Source: Saccopteryx bilineata (taxonomy: Eukaryota > Chordata > Mammalia > Chiroptera > Emballonuridae). Taken from it: a stretch of 64,000 bases of DNA. The stretch lies in the NCBI RefSeq assembly GCF_036850765.1, contig NC_089490.1:98754074-98818073 (forward strand), in the 5' to 3' direction. Below the pieces are notes generated by a model, which worked only from the letters and a program-made list of their open reading frames with translations, had not been told where the DNA came from and made no database searches. Positions 59,020-64,000 of the stretch are shown in pieces (the stretch's first letter is position 1; each line of letters starts with the position of its first letter). Both the position numbers and the translations under genes were made by a program.

Positions 59020-59776
59020 TTTTTTTTTATTATAATTTTATTTTTTTAATGGGGTGACATCAATAAATCAGGATACATATATTCCAAGACAAAACATGTC
59101 CAGGTTGTCTTGTCGTTCATTTATGTTGCATACCTATCACCCAAAGTCAGATTGTCCTCTGTCACCTTCTATCTTGTTTTCTTTGTGCCCCTCCCCCTCC
59201 CCCTTTTCCCTCTCCCTCTCCCCCCTCCCCCCGTAACCACCACACTCTTATCAATGTCTCTTAATCTCACTTTTATGTCCCACCTACATATGGAATAATG
59301 CAGTTCCTCTTTTTTTCTGATTTACTTATCTCACTTCGTATAATGTTATCAAGATCCCACCATTTTGCTGTAAATGATCCGATGTCATCATTTCTTATGG
59401 CTGAGTAGTATTCCATAGTGTATATGTGCCACATCTTCTTTATCCAGTCATCTATTGATGGGCTTTTTGGTTGTTTCCATGTCCTGGCCACTGTGACAAT
59501 GCTGCAATGAACATGGGGCTGCATGTGTCTTTGCGTATCAATGTTTCTGAGTTTTAGGGGTATATACCCAGTAGAGGGATTACTGGGTCATAAGGTAGTT
59601 CTATTTTCAGTTTTTTGAGGAACCACCATACTTTCTTCCATAATGGTTGTACTACTTTACATTCCCACCAACAGTGGATGAGGGTTCCTTTTTCTCCACA
59701 GCCTCTCCAACATTTGCTATTACCTGTCTTGTTAATAATAGCTAATCTAACAGGTGTGAGGTGGTATCTCATTGCA
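59020..59776 (-). mobile_element. Young 5'-truncated L1 insertion
   Basis: Poly-T tail, 3' UTR complement (AATGGGGTGACATCAATAAA, CACCCAAAGTCAGA, C-rich tract) and the last 165 or so codons of ORF2 with the [18 protein letters not shown] zinc knuckle. ACAACTGCCAACATCTT is duplicated exactly at 59003-59019 and 59777-59793. It is the same subfamily as 60736-64000. Frameshifts near 59520-59555 break the ORF2 end. Confidence 0.95.
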
Positions 59777-59793
59777 ACAACTGCCAACATCTT

Positions 59794-60529
59794 GAAAGGT
59801 TTTTTACTCTCAGCCCATCCAACATTCCTGGAAAAGGTATCGTTAGCTTTGTATTTGTGTGAGTGAAAGGTTGATTTATGGGTACGGTCTTTGTTTTGTT
59901 TTTTTTTCTCCATCTGCCTTGTTTGTGTTCATGCTGTTGATCATTTCTGAAACTACATGTCCAATACTATCACTATCGTTTTTTTCAGTGGTCAGATTGG
60001 TATGAGAAACGGAAACCAGAAGTAGCCTTAACTGTCGCAGGTCGTCCATGCACAGCAATGTGACAGTCAAGGCCAGAGCAGGCGAACCTCACGCAGATAG
60101 GAGGAAGTGTTTCCTCCAAGGGGCAGTGAGAACAACGTTCATCTAGAAGTATGGAAGAGCTCATGTGACCCCCTAATGCCTACTTTAACATTATAATGTG
60201 CTGGGGAGATAAAGCCTAAGGTGTTTTGGGCAAGAACAAAAGTATGCAATTCAACAGACAAGAAGTTTTCTCTACTAAAAATATTTTCCCAACCTTTTAT
60301 GTTTTATTTCATGTTGTTTTCACATCTTATTTTCCCTAACTTGCCTTCTTATTTCTTAAAAATTTATACACTCTTGAGGATCCTAAGACTGTGCTGAAAG
60401 GAAAAGAGTATGATGGTTATACATCTTAAAGATAAATGGAATTTTCTTTTTCTATTATATATATTTATATAATCTTTATCCAATTTTGTATTTCATCTCT
60501 TGCTTTCCCAATTTACCTCTCTGTGGTTT
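59794..60529. other. Intronic sequence
   Basis: Contains the candidate terminal exon at 59989-60063 discussed in the findings; otherwise unassigned. Confidence 0.4.
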
Positions 60530-60735
60530 TTGAAAGTCACTAGATGTTTTCAAAACATAAGTCAGGGTAGGGCCCTGCCCTGCTCAAACTCTCCCATAAC
60601 TCCTGATCCCCAGAAAGTAAATCCCAAGTCCCCACTTTGGTGTGGGGCTCTTCCCCTCTCTCCCTAAGCTCCTGCCACACAGGCTGTTCGTTGAGTGCAT
60701 CAAGACCCCTAGACTTCTCCTGCCACCATATGACC
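60530..60735 (+). repeat. L2 relic cut by L1
   Basis: CCTGCTCAAACTCTCCCATA and AAGTAAATCCCAAGTCCCCA resemble L2; the text stops where the L1 poly-T begins. Confidence 0.5.
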
Positions 60736-60748
60736 TTTTTTTTTTTTT

Positions 60749-60784
<36 letters not shown>

Positions 60785-63700
60785 TTTTTATAATTTTATT
60801 TTTTTAATGGGGTGACATCAATAAATCAGGATACATATATTCAAAGATAACAAGTCCAGGTTATCTTGTCGTTCAATTATGTTGCATACCCACCACCCAA
60901 AGTCAGATTGTCCTCTGTCACCTTCTATCTTGTTTTCTTTGTGCCCCTCCCCACCCCCTATCCCTCTCCCATTCCCCCCTCCCCCCCGTAACCACCACAC
61001 TCTTGTCAATGTCTCTTAGTTTCAGTATTATGTCCCACCTACGTATGGAATAATACAGTTCCTGTTTTTTTCTGATTTACTTATTTCGCTTCGTATCATG
61101 TTATCAAGATCCCACCATTTTGCTGTAAATGTTCCGATGTCATCATTTCTTATGGCTGAGTAGTATTCCATAGTGTATATGTGCCACATCTTCTTTATCC
61201 AGTCATCTATTGATGGGCTTTTTGGTTGTTTCCATGTCCTGGCCACTGTGAACAATGCTGCAATAAACATGGGGCTGCATGTGTCTTTACGTATCAATGT
61301 TTCTGAGTTTTGGGGATATATACCCAGTAGAGGGATTGCTGGGTCATAAGGTAGTTCTATTTTCAGTTTTTTGAGGAACCACCATACTTTCTTCCATAAT
61401 GGTTGTACTACTTTACATTCCCACCAATAGTGTATGAGGGTTCCTTTTTCTCCACAGCCTCTCCAACATTTGCTATTACCTGACTTGCTAATAACAGCTA
61501 ATCGAACAGGTGTGAGGTGGTATCTCATTGCCGTTTTGATTTGCATTTCTCTAATAGCTAAAGAAGATGAGCATCTTTTCATATATCTGTTGGCCATTTG
61601 TATTTCTTCCTGGGAGAAGTGTCTATTCATATCCTCTTCCCATTTTTTTATTGGATTGTTTGTTTGTTTGTTGTTGAGTTTTATGAGTTCTTTGTATATT
61701 TTGGATATTAGGCCCTTATCTGAGCTGTTGTTTGAAAATATCATTTCCCATTTAGTTGGCTTTCTGTTTATTTTGTTATCAGTTTCCCTTGCTGAGCAAA
61801 AACTTCTTAGTCTGATGTAGTCCCATTCATTAATTTTTGCCTTCACTTCTCTTGCCATTGGAGTCAAGTTCATAAAATGCTCTTTAAAACCCAGGTCCAT
61901 GAGTTGAGTACCTATGTCTTCTTCTATGTACTTAATTGTTTCAGGTCTTATGTTTAGATCTTTGATCCATTTTGAGTTAATTTTTGTACAGGGAGAGAGA
62001 CTGTAGTCCAGTTTCATTCTTTTGCATGTGGCTTTCCAGTTTTCCCAGCACCATTTATTGAAGAGGCTTTCTTTTCTCCATTGTGTGTTGTTGGCCCCTT
62101 TATCAAAAATTATTTGACTATATATATGTGGTTTTATTTCTGGACTTTCTATTCTGTTCCATTGGTCTGAGTGTCTATTTTTCTGCCAATACCATGCTGT
62201 TTTGATTGTCGTGGCCCTATAATAGAGTTTGAAGTCAGGTATTGTTATGCCCCCAGCTTCATTCTTTTTCTTTAGGATTGCTTTGGCTATTCGGGGTTTT
62301 TTATAGTTCCATATAAATCTGATGATTTTTTGCTCTATTTCTTTAAAAAACGTCATTGGAAGTTTGATGGGAATTGCATTAAATTTGTATATTGCTTTGG
62401 GTAATATAGCCATCTTGATTATATTTATTCTTCCTAGCCAAAAACAAGGTATATTCTTCCATCTCATTATATCTTTTTCGATTTCCCTTAACAATGGTTT
62501 ATAGTTTTCAGTATATAAGTCCTTTACATTCTTTGTTATGTTTATTCCTAAGTATTTTATTTTTTTTGTTGCAATCGTGAAGGGGATTATTCTTTTGAGT
62601 TCCTTCTCAGTTGTTTCATTGTTGGCATATAGAAAGGCTATTGACTTCTGTATGTTAATTTTGTATCCTGCGACCTTACTGTATTGGCTTATTGTTTCTA
62701 GTAGTCTTTTTGTGGATTCTTTGGGGTTTTCGATGTATAGGATCATATCATCTGCAAAAAGTGATACCTTTACTTCTTCTTTTCCGATATGGATGCCTTT
62801 TATTTCTTTGTCTTGTCTGATTGCTCTGGCTAGAACCTCTAGTACCACATTAAATAAGAGTGGAGACAGTGGACAACCCTGTCTTGTTCCTGATTTAAGG
62901 GGGAAAGCCTTCAGTTTAGTGCCATTTAATATGATGTTAGCTGATGGTTTATCATATATGGCCTTTATCATGTTGAGATATTTTCCTTCTATACCCATTT
63001 TGTTGAGAGTCTTAAACATAAAATTGTGTTGTATTTTATCGAAAGCCTTTTCTGCGTCTATTGATAAGATCATATGGTTTTTGTTCTTTGTTTTGTTGAT
63101 ATGGTGTATTACATTAACCGTTTTACGTATGTTGAACCATCCTTGAGATTCTGGGATGAATCCCACTTGATCATGATGTATTATTTTTTTAATATGTTGT
63201 TGTATTCGATTTGCTGTATTTTGTTTAGTATTTTAGCATCTGTATTCATTAGAGATATTGGTCTGTAGTTTTCTTTTTTTGTGCCATCCTTGCCTGGTTT
63301 TGGTATGAGGGTTATGTTGGCCTCATAAAATGTGTTTGGAAGTATTGCTTCTTCTTCAATTTTTTGGAAGACTTTGAGTAGAATAGGAACCAAGTCTTCT
63401 TTGAATGTTTGATAAAATTCGCTGGTATAGCCATCAGGGCCTGGACTTTTATTTTTGGGGAGGTTTTTAATGGTTTTTTCTATTTCTTCTCTACTGATAG
63501 GTCTGTTTAGGCTTTCTGCTTCTTCTTGACTCAGTCTAGGAAGGTTGTATTTTTCTAGGAATTTATCCATTTCTTCTAGGTTGTTGAATTTAGTGGCATA
63601 AAGTTTTTCATAGTATTCTACAATAATTCTTTGTATATCTACAGTGTCCGTGGTGATTTCTCCTCTTTCATTTTGGATTTTGTTTATATGAGTTCTTTCT

Positions 63701-64000
63701 CTTTTTTCCTTGGTAAGTCTTGCCAAGGGTTTGTCAATTTTGTTGATCTTTTCAAAGAACCAGCTCCTTGTTCTATTAATTTTTTCTATAGTTTTTCTGT
63801 TCTCTAATTCATTTATTTCTGCTCTGATTTTTATTATCTCCTTTCTTCGGCTGGTTTTGGGTTGTCTTTGTTCTTCTTTTTCTAGTTCCTTAAGGTGGGA
63901 AGTTAAGTGGTTCACTTGGGCTCTCTCTTGTTTGTTCATATATGCCTGAAGCGATATGAACTTCCCTCTTATCACTGCTTTTGCTGCATCCCATAGATTC
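60736..64000 (-). mobile_element. Young L1, antisense, continues past the right edge
   Basis: Poly-T with ATT units (60736-60785) is the A-rich tail; 60786-61027 is the 3' UTR, and ORF2 fills the rest. The endonuclease, ORF1 and 5' end lie outside. Its sequence is close to 59020-59776, and its long open frame shows it is the youngest LINE in the window. Confidence 0.95.
61028..64000 (-). pseudogene. L1 ORF2, nearly open, one frameshift, partial
   Basis: Read leftwards from 64000, the linker ([15 protein letters not shown]) is followed by reverse transcriptase motifs: [58 protein letters not shown] and the catalytic [11 protein letters not shown]. The C-terminal region ends with the knuckle [18 protein letters not shown] and a stop at 61028-61030. 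One frame change near 63215 splits it (63181-64000 and 61028-63166); it looks like a single missing base. Everything else in this 2.97 kb is open. ORF2 is normally about 1,270 residues; roughly 990 are present. Confidence 0.92.

Overview
This is mammalian nuclear DNA: AT-rich, short exons in long introns, L1 LINEs, MIR and L2 relics. Several tRNA-derived SINEs with heads such as GCCCTGGCCGGTTGGCTCAG, plus nonautonomous hAT elements, point to a bat. I infer the bat assignment from remembered repeat families; species and family are not resolved.

One host gene is visible, on the + strand. Fifteen exons between 7115 and 56209 have canonical AG/GT borders and join in one continuous reading frame (2260 nt, about 753 codons). 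The peptide reads as an internal part of CFAP54 (about 3,100 residues in mammals), a component of the C1d projection of the ciliary central pair. Exons before 7115 and after 56209 were not found, so both ends of the gene lie outside the window.

Layout: 1-7100 is intron with an old sense L1 (1254-5840) split by an ORF1-only L1-type (HAL1-like) element (2648-5138). 7115-14190 holds exons 1-3 with a hAT element, an antisense L1 3' end carrying a second hAT element, and old antisense L1 containing an 88-bp internal duplication and a small retrocopy. 16379-27658 holds exons 4-9 between SINEs, MIR/L2 relics and a TCTA microsatellite. 27659-39917 is a 12-kb intron of Tigger, L2, SINE and other old repeat sequence. 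39918-56209 holds exons 10-15, a nearly full-length decayed sense L1 (40747-45779), a U6 snRNA pseudogene and a Tigger element. 56210-64000 is intron with two antisense L1 insertions of a younger subfamily; the second runs off the right edge with a nearly open ORF2.

I found no CRISPR array, operon, functional RNA gene or undescribed multi-gene system. The points worth checking are transposon nesting, small duplications, possible cryptic or alternative exons of CFAP54, and a strong Z-DNA-prone tract.
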